A DNA stretch of 64,000 bases from Ampelocalamus luodianensis (lineage: Eukaryota; Streptophyta; Magnoliopsida; Poales; Poaceae): NCBI GenBank assembly GCA_036346255.1, contig CM070628.1, positions 8,199,840 through 8,263,839 on the forward strand, in the 5' to 3' direction. Below are positions 9,545 through 21,164 of the stretch, one piece after another (position 1 is the first letter of the stretch; the number at the start of each line of letters is the position of its first letter). Below the pieces are notes generated by a model that saw nothing but the letters and a program-made list of their open reading frames with translations, made no database searches and was not told the DNA's origin. The position numbers were made by a program, and so were the translations under genes.

Positions 9545-12386
9545 TTGGGTGAGAAAAAACTAGAGAGCTTGGAGAAGTTCGGGATGCTTCCCAGTAAGGA
9601 TATGATTTCTTGGAGATCCACGGCTGGAGAACATTCTCCGAGTAATGAAGATGGAGAAATTCCAGTTTTTCTTGCATATGTTGAATGCAGATTTATGCTA
9701 CCAATTCACTCCTTCCTTCCTAAAGTTTTGGAGTATTATGGAGTTGAATTGGTGAATCTTGCTCCTAATGTTATCGGCAATCTCAGCATCTTTATTTATC
9801 TCTGCGAAGCGTACTTGGGGATTCCCGCAGATCTGGATCTGTTCAAGTACTACTACAGGATGACAAAGTCTGGGAAGACGATTAGGACGCCTGGAGAGTG
9901 CACCTTGCGCCTCCATGACGGAAAAGTCGATGAGTACATATTTATGTACTCAAAATCTTTGTGGTCATCGTGGAAGAAGAGCTGGTTTTATATGAAGATC
10001 ACGAAGAAAGACAGCCTTTATTATTCTGGTAAGAAGGCGGTCGAGAATTCGAATTGGCGCTCCTCCACAGAGAAAGAGGGAAAGATAAAGACATCCTGTC
10101 ATGTAGTGAAGGATTTTTTTCACGCGCCGGATTAGTACTTTGAAGGCCCGAGCACACCGGATGCTTTGGTATATTGGTCGTGACGATACGACCAAAGATT
10201 CCAAAGAGGGTAAGCCATGAATAATTCTGACCAGTTTGCCTACGTTAGTTGATTATTTCTTTATCCTTAAGTTTTTTATTTTACCTTTACAACTTTATCT
10301 TACGACGAGATTAGAAGCCGGATAAAAATGATCTGCGCTGGAGAGCCTGGCGACAAAGCTAGTTTCCCCTGGATTTTAGCGGCTATTTCTGCTAAAGTGA
10401 GGATCAAGAGACTTAAGGTAAGATTATCAACTATGCTTTTGTCCTTTGTCATATACATTATTTCTGATCGGTATACCTTAAATCCTCTTTGATATGTAGT
10501 CGGTCGGGTTGAGGATCAATGAGGCCACTGAAAGATGTGAGGCGATCGATGATCCGACTATCCCTTCGACCATACAGGATGTCAGCCTTCCAGAGGTAGA
10601 TTACCAGACATAAATAATATTTTGGACAAATGATGTTCATCGTCTAACTATCTTTGATGATGTATTTAGACGGTTGTCGTACCTTCCAGCAAGGTCGCTG
10701 AGGACCCATCAGTGCCTACTAAGGCTACTATTTTGGAGGTCGACGAATCCACACCTACTGATCCTGTGATCAGGAATCCTATCCTCGACCAACTGGTCGT
10801 GGATATTGCTTCTGATTTTCAATCAGTAAATGTGCAAGACCTAGTCAACTCTATCGGTTTAGAACCGGTGAAATTGGTTGAGAAGAAAAGGAAAGCTAGC
10901 GCAGCGGATTTCACTCCGATGCGTTACAAGGTCAAACTCAACAAATCAACCAGGTATATGTAAATGAAAGAATCATATAAGTATATACCTTGGATATTTC
11001 GATATGTTGGGACCTCGATCTTCCTTACTTTCTTCTTTTGTAGATCTTCTGGTGTTCCAGTCGTGTCCGACCAGAATACCCCTCAGGAAAAGGTTCCTGG
11101 GGAAGAGGTGGTCGTGGAGGTTCCTGATCAAGACACACCTCAGGCTAAGACTGCAGAGGATGAAGTGGTTAGAGAAACCCCCAAGCAGGTTTGAGTTCCG
11201 ACATCTGCTCAAGATCCTCTAATAATCCTTACTTCTTCTCCGGAGGTAGTCATCTCCAGAGATCCTCAATAGGTTCTACCTCCTCCTAGAAATAATTCTC
11301 AGGTTAACAAGTTTCCCTTTTCCCCCCGATTTATCGAGGATAAGGAACTTGACGAAACCTAGGGAAAGATATCGGACCGTCAAGCTGAGATAGGTCCAGA
11401 TATGATTTTTGCCGAATATAATGATATGACAATTCGGGTAAGTGTTCTACGACCATCCTTACAACTCTTTCCTTTGAAGTTTCTTTGAAAACTTATCAAA
11501 AGAAAGGATTTTTTTTTTGTAGCATATGGTCGAGAAATATGTTGTGGTCGGAGGACTGACCCAGCGAATAAAAATTCTGGAGCAAAAGCACTCCGATCTG
11601 AGAAGTAAGAACATTTCTCTTTTAGCTTGACCTCCTAAAGTTTTATCATCTTGTTTATCTTTTATAACTTAATCCTCTCTTTCTATCATATTTGATAGAT
11701 CTAGAGAAAATTAAAAAAGAGGTCGTGGCTAAGGAAGCCATAATAATAAAACTTAGGGAAGAAAATCAAAGTAAAGACCGGTCGATCGAGCATGCGATGA
11801 CCAGGCAAAAGGAGGTTTTCAACTCTTGTGAGAAGAAAATCAAAGGTAACTAGTCGTAGACTTAACCAGTATCCCATGACTCCAATTTTTAAAGTGTGTG
11901 TTAACTTTATCCACTCATGCAGAAAAAACTGAAGCACTTGAACGAGCGGAAAAAACCCTCGAGTTTGAGCGTGGCCAAGGGGCTGAACTCGATCGGAGTC
12001 TTGAAGACAAAATCAAGGCTCTGAACAAGATGCTCTTCGACGTAGGGTCGGGAACGCAACTGCCCATTCTAAGATACCCTGCGGAGAGACTCAATTTTCT
12101 CGGCCATCAACTCGAAGATCTCAAAGAAGTGATTGCACTCTTTCGAGAGAACCATGCAAAGACGATGAAAGAAGCTATTGCGAATGGAGTTAGTGTTGTC
12201 TTAGCAAAACTAAAGGCTTCCGACCCCTCTGTTAGTCTTAGAGCTGTTGAGGAAGACTTCGATTGCTCCGAAGATGAAGCAACAAAACTTCTCGAGGAAG
12301 TAAGACCTCTCGGAGAGAAAGTTGCTGAGGAAATGGAAGTTGGATCTCCATTACGCAGCGACCAATCTGGTGGTTCTAACAAGTAG
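9545..12386 (+). CDS. Antisense multi-exon gene carried by the Tat element (PF04195-like)
   Basis: The first exon reads LPIHSFLPKVLEYYGVELVN and VIGNLSIFIYLCEAYLGI, the signature of the family annotated as 'putative gypsy type transposon' (PF04195). Good GT/AG sites define further exons at about 10300-10417, 10500-10595, 10670-10953, 11044-11438, 11523-11604, 11699-11845 and 11923-12386. The last exon is strongly charged and heptad-like, consistent with a coiled coil. A stop near 10134, a stop at 11192 and loss of an in-frame ATG at the start show decay. It lies opposite and convergent to pol. The role of this protein is unknown; the family is known to ride in Tat-type elements. Exon limits are my reading and need transcript support. 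Confidence 0.72.
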
Positions 12387-12485
12387 ATGAATGTAAAATT
12401 TAGAATTTTGTAAATGAAACTTACCTTTTATCATCAATGAAGATCTTGCTTTGTCTTACCAATGTTATTAAATACTCATATACCT

Positions 12486-12500
12486 CCTAGCCCCCGACTG
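12486..12500 (-). other. Second polypurine-tract-like sequence
   Basis: CTAGCCCCCGACTG closely resembles the PPT at 9161-9176 (CTAGCCCCCGAACTT). It lies just downstream of the antisense gene. It could be a relic of the PPT used before the antisense gene was captured, or an internal priming site; this is inference. Confidence 0.45.
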
Positions 12501-13341
12501 CTTATATTAGTAGATGAACTTTACTAAAAAAAGCAATAGACCAAGAAATTGAGCAATAACAATGACCATGGTAGAAGTGCTGATAATGTTCATGACAGTG
12601 ATCTAATGAACACTAGGAAATCATGTGGTCGGAACTGGCTGATGATTTTGACTAGTCTAGATCTTGTCCATTATCGAATCACTGTGAGATACTACAATTA
12701 GTTTGAAGATACAACAAAGTTGTCTTTGATGATAAGAAGATATGCATGAAGAATGTATGCAAACAAGGAAATGAAAAGTACCGTTGTTTTTACAAATTAT
12801 TCGAATATGGTCATAACGAATCTCAAGAATCGAAGATTTGTAAAATATTTCACAAAACGCGCTCATGCTAAAGTCCGACTGGCAGCGAGGATCGTAAGAA
12901 AAGGACCATCACCAGGAAGCTCCTTCCAGTGGGCAGGACCACGTGTAGAGAGGAGAGACTTCGACTAGGAGGCTTTTCATATCCCGACCAGTAGCCAAAC
13001 TTAAGTAGAATAGTTTGGGAAATAAAGTATTTAATCTTTGAATTCTTGAAATAATGGAACCATACATATTGCCTAAGTTGTACTCCATATACTCGGATGT
13101 TTCTTTAAGAAAAGAATATGTGGTCGTGTGTGTGTATCATTGAAGTAATGATCACGACAAAGACCAGTATGGTATTTGACTTTGAAGTCAGCAATTACAA
13201 GTAATGGAGATTCCCTCGAAAGGAATGTCGGAGAGAATGAGTGTCTTCTCCGACCAACCATCGACAATGAAGGCATATGACCAGGGGCAACGAATAATAA
13301 GTATAAACAACCATACCTTATGGCAGAAAAAGGAAATGCAT

Positions 13342-13347
13342 CTTTAT
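13342..13347 (-). terminator. Poly(A) signal after Tat pol
   Basis: TTTATT on the plus strand is AATAAA on the minus strand, about 35 bp downstream of the pol stop codon at 13379-13381. It may allow pol transcripts to end before the antisense gene region. Confidence 0.45.
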
Positions 13348-13378
13348 TGAAATACGAAAATGAAATAAATACATGAAA

Positions 13379-14348
13379 TTACACAAAGAACTTACGCAAT
13401 TGATCAATATTCCAAGAATTAGACAAAACTTGCCTATTCGACATAGCTAATCGTACCGATCCTGGTCGAGTGACTTCGACTACAGTGTATGGACCTTCCC
13501 ATTTGGGTGAAAGTTTGTTGTGACCCGCTTGGTTCTGAATTTTTCTAAGAACCAGATCACCTACAGCTAGGCTCTGAGGTTGCACCTTACAGTTGTGGTA
13601 CCGACGCATGGCTTGTTGGTAGATTGTTGATCGTATTAAAGCTTGATTTCGTCGTTCTTCAAAGAAATTGATGTCATCAAGTCTTCGTTCACACTGGTCA
13701 CTTTCAGAAAAGCAATCAGTCTGAGCGGAACCAATCTTTAGTTCTGGAGGAAGCATAGCTTCAGCCCCGTAAACCAAAAAGAAAGGTGTTTCACCGGGCG
13801 CACGACGAGTTGTAGTACGAACGGCCCATAATACAGAAGAAAGTTCTTGAACCCAAGCTCCTGACCGCGTAATTAACTGGTCGAAAACGCATCATTTGAT
13901 TCCTTGCATTATGATACCATTGGCTCGCTCAACTGCTCCATTGCTCTGCGGATGAGCAATGTGGCTAAATGTATCTTGATACCTAGGTCTTCGCTGCAAT
14001 TCTGAAAATTGCGCCAAAACCGGGTACCGTTATCGCGATTATACGATCGGGTACACCAAATCGTGTGATCACGCTTTTTGTGAGAAACCTCTTGGCGGCT
14101 TCAGTTGTAATTTTCACAACCGGCTCGGCTTCGATCCATTTGGTGAACGTGTCAATCATGACGAAAAGGAACTCAAAGCCCCCGGGTGCTCTTGGGAAAG
14201 GTCCCAGAATATCTAGTCCCTAGGTTGCAAAAGGCCAAGAAAGAGGAATTGTTTGCAAAGCTTGGGACGACTGATGTACTTGTCGGCTATGAAACTGACA
14301 TTGTACGCACTTCATCACGAGCTCTTTTGCATCATGAAGGGCAGTTGG
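13379..14348 (-). pseudogene. pol: Tat integrase, C-terminal half, decayed
   Basis: The terminal piece (13379-13777) reads VYGAEAMLPPELKIG, then KVQPQSLAVGDLVLRK, KWEGPYTVVEVTRPGSVRLA and ends QLRKFFV. These are the usual end motifs of Tat integrases: target-site contact region and SH3-like GPY module. Upstream on the minus strand (13780-14340) the catalytic core is recognisable only in shifted frames, for example the segment complementary to 13920-13970 encoding the SNGAVERANG-type motif with its glutamate. Multiple frameshifts. Confidence 0.85.
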
Positions 14349-15369
14349 TCAGTAGTATCCTTGCATAAAGGCTTTACCAACCAACATTTTGTAGGAATGA
14401 TGAGCTCTACAGACTCCTCCATGAATTTCGGTTAGCAATTTAATGTCATCCGAGTGAGATATGCATCTCATCAACACTCCATGAGATCCTCGTTTGTACA
14501 AGGTACGTTCAATTAGAGTGTATAATTTGGCTTTTTGTGCTATACGATCGGCCTCTACATCATCTTCTGGAATTAGGTCATGCTGAAGATAATTGTAGAT
14601 CGATGTCATCCAATCTCTACCTTGATCGTTATAGCGCCAACCATCATCGACCTGTGGAGCATCCATGTTTGCAGAATCAAGATGTGCAACCTCCTTGCGA
14701 ACATCTATGTCCGCGGAAGGCTCGACTACCGCGGGTGAATTGAGTTTCTCGATAAAAACTCCGGGCGGGACGGATGTCCTTGTGGAAGCCATCCGGGCCA
14801 AATGATTTGCCAGAAAGTTTTCCTTTCTAGGAATGTGTTGGATCTGAAAACCGAAGAAATGCTTGTCAAGTTTCCGTACTTCCGCTAGATATGATGACAT
14901 CTTGGTACTAGAGCATTGATACTCTTTCCCTACTTGATTCGCTACTAGTTGAGAATCGCCTTTCACTAGCAATCTGCGAATCCCGAGCTTAACGAATCGC
15001 TCAAGTCTCGCCAAAGAAACCTTCATATTCTGTCATATTGTTAGTAGCAGAAAAGTTTAACTGAATGACGTACTTTATTTGTTCACCAGTAGGGGAAATC
15101 AAGACGACCCCAGCCCCCGAGCTGTGTAGCATCAAGGAACCGTCGAAGTACATTGTCCACTCATTGTGGTGTTCGTACTCGGGCCCTTGGGTGGGTTCAG
15201 GGTTTGTCCATTTAGCAATGAATTCTGTTATTGCCTGGGACTTAATTGCTGTTCGTGGGATGAAATGGAGGTCAAACGCCCCAAGCTCAACCGCCCATTT
15301 TGCTACTCGTCCTGACAACTCCATGTTTCCTAGGACTTGACCAAGAGGATATCCAGTTGGTATGACCAC
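14349..15369 (-). pseudogene. pol: Tat RNase H and integrase zinc module, decayed
   Basis: 15001-15369 reads ITEFIAKWTNPEP, WTMYFDGSLMLHSSGAGVVL and NNMTEYEGF: the first acidic residues of an archaeal-type RNase H. After a frame change, 14349-15026 has LVKGDSQLVANQVGKEYQC and RKENFLANHLARMAS (remaining RNase H motif), then the integrase zinc-binding segment HGGVCRAHHSYKMLVGKAF. The glycine-rich pattern and order match Tat/RIRE2 polyproteins. Confidence 0.88.
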
Positions 15370-15378
15370 TTTGTGGGC

Positions 15379-16560
15379 CTACAAATAATGCCTTAGTTTC
15401 CTTGAAGCCATAAGGAGACCATAGAGCAGCTTTTGTACCTGCGTATATCTTTCTTTTGGTCCATGTAAGACTTCACTTACGTAATATATCGGTCGTTGAA
15501 CATGGTCTCGTTCTACGACCAGTACACCACTAACCGTTTGTGGCGTTGCAGCCACGTAAATTAGCAATGTCTCTCCCAATCTTAGAGAAACTAAAATTGG
15601 GGGACTCGTAAGGTACCGTTTTAGTTCTTCGAACGCGTTGCTTGCCTCTTTAGTCCATTCAAAACTTCCATGTTTCCGGAGAAGCTTAAAGAAAGGTAGT
15701 CCTTTTTCGCCTAACCGTGCTATGAAACGACTTAGTGCTACCATACAGCCGGTTAGTTTCTGAACTTCCTTCTTTGTGGTTGGAGCGCGATCCGATCGAT
15801 GGCGCGATTTTACTGGTTTACTTGATGCCCTAGCCGAAACTAGGAATCGAGAAGCTTTCCGACGAAACTCGAACACGCATTTCTCTGGATTTACCTTAAG
15901 GTTATGACGTCTTAAGTTATTGAAAGTCTCCCGTAGATCTAGAATGTGATCGCCGGCGTTGATGCTCTTTACAACCAGATCATCGACGTAGGCTTCAAAA
16001 TTCCGACCTATCTGTGGACTAAAGGTCTTTTGCATCAACCTTTGGAACGTTGCACCAGTATTTTTGAGACCAAGTAACATCTTTACATAGCAGAAAGTAC
16101 CATATGGAGTGATGAAGGAAGTGTTCTCTTCATCTTCTTTACTCATATTAATCTGGTGGTACCCTGAGTAAGCATTTCAAAAAACTTAGAAACTCACACC
16201 CGGAAGCAGAGTCTACAAGTTGATCAATGCGAGGAAGGGGAAAGTCATCTTTCGGACAAGCTTTATTAAGATTTGTAAAGTCAATACACATTCACTATTT
16301 TCCATTGGCTTTTCTAACCATTACAGGATTGGCGAGCCACTCTGGGTGGTCGACCTCACGAATGAACCCAGCTTTGAGAAGCTTGTCAATCTCCGATCGA
16401 TTGTTTCTTTCCGATCAAGCGAAACGCCTTAGCTTCGCTGACCGGTTTTTGTTAGGTCGCAAAGCTAGTCTATGCTCGATCACCTCACCGGGACTCGGGC
16501 ATATCGGGACTTTGCATTTAATACGCCTTGGTTTGCTCGGAGGAAGGAGACAAGCGACTC
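15379..16560 (-). pseudogene. pol: Tat reverse transcriptase, decayed
   Basis: 15379-16146 contains TPYGTFCYVKMLLGLKNTGATF, the catalytic YVDDLVVKS box at about 16000, and the thumb/connection motifs FEWTKEASNAFEELK and LLIYVAATPQTVSGVLV. Minus-strand readings of 16150-16430 give the fingers region (KAGFIREVDHPEWLANPV, then DFTNLNKACPKDDFPLPRID) but in broken frames with a stop after RKANGK. In an active element this enzyme copies the RNA genome. Confidence 0.9.
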
Positions 16561-16563
16561 TTC

Positions 16564-17495
16564 CTATTTAGGGTCGAGTCCTGCTCCGACCAGTATCTTG
16601 ACACCCTCTAGAGAAGCGCTTTCGTCGAGTTGTACCTCTTTTGTCTGGTCGGAAGGTTTTGGTGTCATCTTTGGTCTCGAGTGTTTGACCTGTATGTTAA
16701 TGGTGTTAGTTCCTCTGGTCGGAAGTTCATCGACCAGTTCTAAACATTTTCGATCGCATGCGTAGGCTATTTTCTGATCGCCTCGAACTGTGATTACACC
16801 ATTTGGTCCCGACATTTTCAAACTTTGATAACCGTAATGCGTGGCTATCAGGAATTTTGTTAAAGCTAGATGACCAAGGATTGCATTATATGCGGTTTCG
16901 AAATTTACCACATCAAATGAAAATTTTTTTCTGTCCGGAAGTTGTCAGGCTTTCTGAACGTAACCAGTAGGGACAAGTGCCCTATTGGCTTGGCGGTAGA
17001 TCCAGGAACTATGCCATGGAAGGCATATTTCACAGGCTTTACCCTGGATTTGGGAACCTGCATGTCTTCCAAAGCACTTGCAAATAAAATATTTAGAGAA
17101 CTACCCCCATCTATCAAGACCCGATTAACCTTGCAGTTATTAATAGTAGGCTCAACGACAATTGAAAACCTACCTGGTCGAGTCGAAGGAACAGGGCAAT
17201 CTTCTTTGCTGAAGGAGATTATTGTCTCCGACCACCTTGAAGGTTTAACGGCGATCGAAGGTTCGGTAAGGTTGACTTCTCGCTCTATAGCTTTCAGATG
17301 ACGTCTAGACTCGTACGAAGAGGATCCACAGAAGATCACATCGACAGTGTACTGAGGTTCTTGGTACTCCATTTCTTCATCACCATCTTTGTCCTTCTTG
17401 GAGCTTGTTTCCCCGAGCTCTTGTATCGACGGGAGTGGACCTTTACCTGCATAATAATCTTCCAGCTTCTTTTGCCAAACACGACAATTGCGCAA
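16564..17495 (-). pseudogene. pol: Tat aspartic protease region
   Basis: The reading 16905-17495 contains VNRVLIDGGSSLNILFASAL, a retroviral-type aspartic protease active site in the DGGS form used by Tat elements, at about 17085-17150. The next piece (16564-16911) continues NFETAYNAILGHLALTKFL, the conserved segment between protease and RT. The N-terminal part (LEDYYAGKGPLPS) is the gag-protease linker. A frame break lies near 16908. Confidence 0.87.
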
Positions 17496-17525
17496 GTCGT
17501 GTCCTGCTTGCTGGTGGAGAGGACA

Positions 17526-18251
17526 TCATTTCTTATTTTTCTTGTAATCATTGGTCAGGGTCTTGGCTTTGCCATGACCAGAATAATCCTTTCTTCCCTT
17601 GGTAAAATTTTCAGGAACACCAAGGACCTCCTTATCGTTGGTTTTGCTATGCTTCTTTTTCTTGAGAGTCTTCTTTTGCTTCTTTTCTGTCCTATCTAAG
17701 CCAAGTTGGGGAAATTTATCTTTTCGATCAATGGCCTCGTTCCACTCAACCGCTTCACTGGCCGTCGCGTACTTGTCAGCCATGTCGAAGAGCTCGATGG
17801 TTGTTCGTGGGGGATGTATAGCTAAATCCTCCGTAAACCTTCGATTTCTCAACCTCACTTTGAAGGCTTGGATAATAGAAGATTCTGCAACTTCTGGTAT
17901 TGAGTTACGAACCTGGCTAAATCTTTTGATGTACTGTCGGAGAGTCTCGTTAGATTTTTGCCGTATTCTATGGAGATCGTCTTCCTTTCCAGGGCGATCA
18001 TACGTACCTTGGAAATTTACAATCAAAAGGTCGCAGAGTTGCTCCCAAGTATACACGGACCCGACCGGTAGGTTAAGCAACCACGATCGGGCTGATCCTT
18101 CTAATACCGTAGGAAGATAGTTTGCCATTACATTTTCATCACCACCAGCCGCTCTAATAGCGGTGGTATATATCTGGAGAAATTCCAAAGGATTTTGCGT
18201 CCCATTGAATTTATCCAGATTGGCCGGTCGGAACCTATTTGGCCAACGCAC
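17526..18251 (-). pseudogene. gag: Tat gag capsid domain
   Basis: RFRPANLDKFNGTQNPLEFLQIYT opens the retrotransposon gag domain. It is followed by ANYLPTVLEGSARSWLLNLP, LCDLLIVNFQGTY and TLRQYIKRFSQVRNSIPEV. It ends in a lysine-rich tract (KKQKKTLKKKKH). About 240 codons are open without a stop, so this is the best preserved part of the element. Gag would form the intracellular particle. Confidence 0.88.
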
Positions 18252-19709
18252 AGCCTGGAGCCCTGTTGAGAAGGCTCTACAGCCTGTGATAGTTTCGTGG
18301 CGCCTTCTTTGAAAAGGTGTCGGATTATAATCGGTTGGAGACCGGTTTCTAAGATTAGATCGTCGGTGCTCTGGTTTTCCGATTCAATCGTGGTCGTTAT
18401 TAGAACGCCTCCGACCGCTTTCCTGGTTTAGGCGATGTCGAAGATCACCAGGTCCAAGCGATTGCTCCTCTCGACGAAGTGAAGGTGAGGATTCCTAGAA
18501 CAGTCTTCTCCCCTCGTGACTTGTTGGTCGGAATCGTCGAGGTGGTCGTGGTATCAGCTGATCCTCAACATGACCATGCCGCCCTCGCCGGAAGAATGCC
18601 GAGACGGTCATGGTCCGACTTTGTAGATGCCTTCGCTCCCGATATACTGTATGCGTTGCATCGTCGTTGGATGATCTCGATACTTGACCTACAAGTTGGA
18701 CAAAACCGAGTCTCGCCAAAGCAGGGTCAGGAGTATTTAACATATCCCTAACTCGCTGCAGGTTTTGTATTGTTACCGAAGGTCTTGGAGGGTTTCTGCC
18801 AGAAGAAGGTGTCTGATGGCTTGAACCCCCCAATCTACTGGTTGGTCTTGCCTGGTTCCTTACATTGGTTTGGGCAGGATCAGGCGAATTAACTGATGGA
18901 CGTCCACCAGTTCTGTTACCTCCGGCATTTGGTGCTTGACCGCCCGTACCATCTCCATTATTATGTGGTGGCGAGGCAACGTATGGAGGACCGTACACGA
19001 CATTTTAATCTGTATCTCCGATCGCATTGACCTCGTGATTTCAGCAGCGATCCTCCGATGAGCTTCCGTCGTAATCGATGGAGAGCCTTCGAGCTTCGCG
19101 AAGCTTCCACGATGGAGATTTGTCGTGATCGCACCTCCCGAGGTTTCCGTAAAGGTCTCAACTCGATCCGCGACTGCCGATTGAACGCTGAGCCTTATCA
19201 TCCCCACTTGGTTTATGACCAGTGGGGGTTTCATTGACACCGTCACTAGGTGTCGGTTGGCTACTGGAATTGCTAGAAGTCGTTGGTGAGTACCTATCAA
19301 CCATGATTGCATCAAAGGTATATTTAACTTCGAGTTGCGGTGTTGAATTTTTATCACCTTTCTTGCCGTTCGAAAAGGCCGGGCTTTGTTGAGGCTTTTG
19401 GGTGTTTCGAATTGGTCAGAAGCACTTCCTCTGAAACTGCCACTGATCGTAGTGGTGTATCCTCATCCATCCGGTTAACCTTACTGATTTCTGCGATGGG
19501 TGAACCAGCGGAGGAGGAGGATAATGAAGAGATTCTGTTTTCCTCCATGGCACGCATGCATGCGTCCATATCGAGGTTGGCATAGTCCGCCAGGTCGAAC
19601 CAGTTTTCTTCATCTCAACTCCCCGCCATAACCGCATGAGCGATCACAAACGGGGAATGGATAAAGATTTGATGAGTAGAGTAAATTCTTCCAAGATTCC
19701 TCGCCGCGC
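18252..19709 (-). pseudogene. gag: Tat gag N-terminal and leader region
   Basis: Minus-strand open frames at 18495-18998 and 18860-19357 are rich in N, T, G, S, P, R and H and overlap in different frames, suggesting a disordered gag N-terminus with a frameshift near 18900. An open frame at 19416-19637 near the PBS starts MRLWRGVEMKKTG. No enzymatic motif is visible. Exact gag start cannot be fixed. Confidence 0.55.
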
Positions 19710-19729
19710 TCCCCACGGACGGCGCCAGC
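19710..19729 (-). other. Tat primer binding site
   Basis: Read on the minus strand, TGGCGCCGTCCGTGGGGA follows the LTR end TCATCGACA after two bases. It resembles the TGGCGCCGTTGCCGGGGA-type PBS of grass Gypsy elements (Asp-tRNA), with differences in the second half. Confidence 0.75.
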
Positions 19730-20426
19730 TGTCGATGATCAAGACGTCGATCTTACGAAAAGAAAAAGAGAGAGTGACGTAGGAAATCTTGGGTAATAAT
19801 GAGACTGCTCTTTTATTGGTATGAACTGGGTTTTACAGGGGATGCTTCCTGACTAGATGGTGAACTACTCCTGTATACACTGAGAACACTGCTTGTTACT
19901 TTACAATGTCAGACTTAAAATACGGATCTAAGGCTTGTGCTTCAGTCCGATGACCTTTTTTTTTCCGCTCCGTCCATGCTTAATCTTTAAATAGCCCTTG
20001 AAGAGGTGGCAGTTACTTCTGGAGAAGACGTCTGATGTGAAGCGTTGCGACTGGTTGGAGTCAGATGACGGTTGATGGAAAGTCAATCATTTGACGGTTG
20101 TATGTCTATGAGACATATAACCGCATGGCGGTTATTTATTAGTACTTCTGGATAAGAAACGTCGTATGGTATGGAACATGCACGTGTTCCATTCATCACA
20201 CGGTAGAGAATATACCTGGGATCAGTTCCAAGTATCAGTTCATACCTTTTACGAGCAGTTCTCCTGGTCGGGAGCTTGCCATAGGCCTTCGTCCGACCAA
20301 GGTACCCATTATGTAACCTCTGGAATCTCTACGACCAGTGAGGTCGTGCACCTCAGGGGTTACGACCATGAAGACGTATGGTCTGTTATGTATTAAAAAT
20401 AATACATAGAGGTTTTAATCCTCACA
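19730..20426 (-). repeat. 5' LTR of the Tat element (right end)
   Basis: Starts TGTCGATGATCAAG on the plus strand and matches 7480-8179 almost base for base through GTTTTAATCCTC. The terminal bases and target-site copy have diverged (CTCACAAGATAT instead of CTCGTCAGTATT). The next sequence is Copia tail, as on the right of the solo LTR. Confidence 0.88.
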
Positions 20427-20841
20427 AGATATACTGATCTAGTCTTAGAGACTAGTTGGCACACGGTGATTTTTATCTTATTGTGGAGATATTTGATGAT
20501 TGATGATTCCTCATTATGCTACAAGAGAAAATTTGTCTCAAGGTGGAGATTGTTGAATTGTGATCCGAATTTCTAATATGGAAGTATCCAGATTAGTTGC
20601 CATATTAGCGGATTAGTTTCTTACTTGGACTCTAAGTCCTTTTACCCCCTTTATATAACTCTTGTAAGCCGCACAGGGAGAGTTGACGCCAAAAGCCTCA
20701 TTGTAATCCCCTGTGTTTTGTAATCGCTCCTCGTATAGTGATCATCGCTGATTGGCGCTCGTGGTTTTTTTTCCCCGCAAGGGTTTTTCACTTAAAATCC
20801 GTCTCTTTTGTCCCTATTGATCCGTGCATTATTTTCTAACA
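20427..20841 (+). repeat. Second copy of Copia tail and 3' LTR
   Basis: 20427-20550 repeats 8180-8301 (Copia 3' untranslated tail with PPT AGGTGGAGAT). 20551-20841 repeats the complete 3' LTR, ending TTTCTAACA and followed by AGAAC and host sequence. There is no Copia coding region left of it, as expected if it was copied with the Tat element as part of a tandem duplication. Confidence 0.9.
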
Positions 20842-21164
20842 AGAACACTGAGATGTATCAGCAGGAAATGTAGGAAAAGATTGAGGAGAAATTGAGGGAA
20901 CTAGGGGTTTTGAGATCCAAGACGACAGAAAATGGAGGCGAAGTTTGAGTCTTTTTTCCTTCACCTGCAGTTCGTATATTTATCATTCATAGGTGAAGTA
21001 TGATGATGGTGAGGCAGAGGAACTTACTCTTCTTGATGAAAGATTATGTGACTGATAAACATGTATTGAATTAGTATGCATCCCATCATAATTATCACCG
21101 TTTTCCTTTCCCACATTGTAAAAAATGTAAGTAATATTGAATATTTTTTTGTGTGTTCTAGAGT

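Larger units (their letters stand above)
12387..13378. other. Spacer between the convergent antisense gene and integrase
   Basis: No protein-like reading is visible. It contains 3' UTR of the plus-strand gene, a second PPT-like tract (about 12486-12500) and the minus-strand poly(A) signal downstream of pol (13342-13347). Several GGTCG/CGACC words typical of this element recur. Confidence 0.5.
9160..20426 (-). mobile_element. Ty3/Gypsy Tat-lineage (RIRE2-like) retrotransposon
   Basis: Minus-strand order from the right: LTR (19730-20426), PBS, leader, gag, protease, RT, RNase H, integrase, then an internal region with a plus-strand gene, PPT and truncated LTR (9004-9160). RT before integrase identifies Gypsy. 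The archaeal-like RNase H module (YFDGS ... GAGVVLISPTG) and the extra antisense gene between integrase and 3' LTR are features of the Tat lineage. No chromodomain is seen. Pol is broken by stops and frameshifts, so the copy is not autonomous. Confidence 0.9.
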
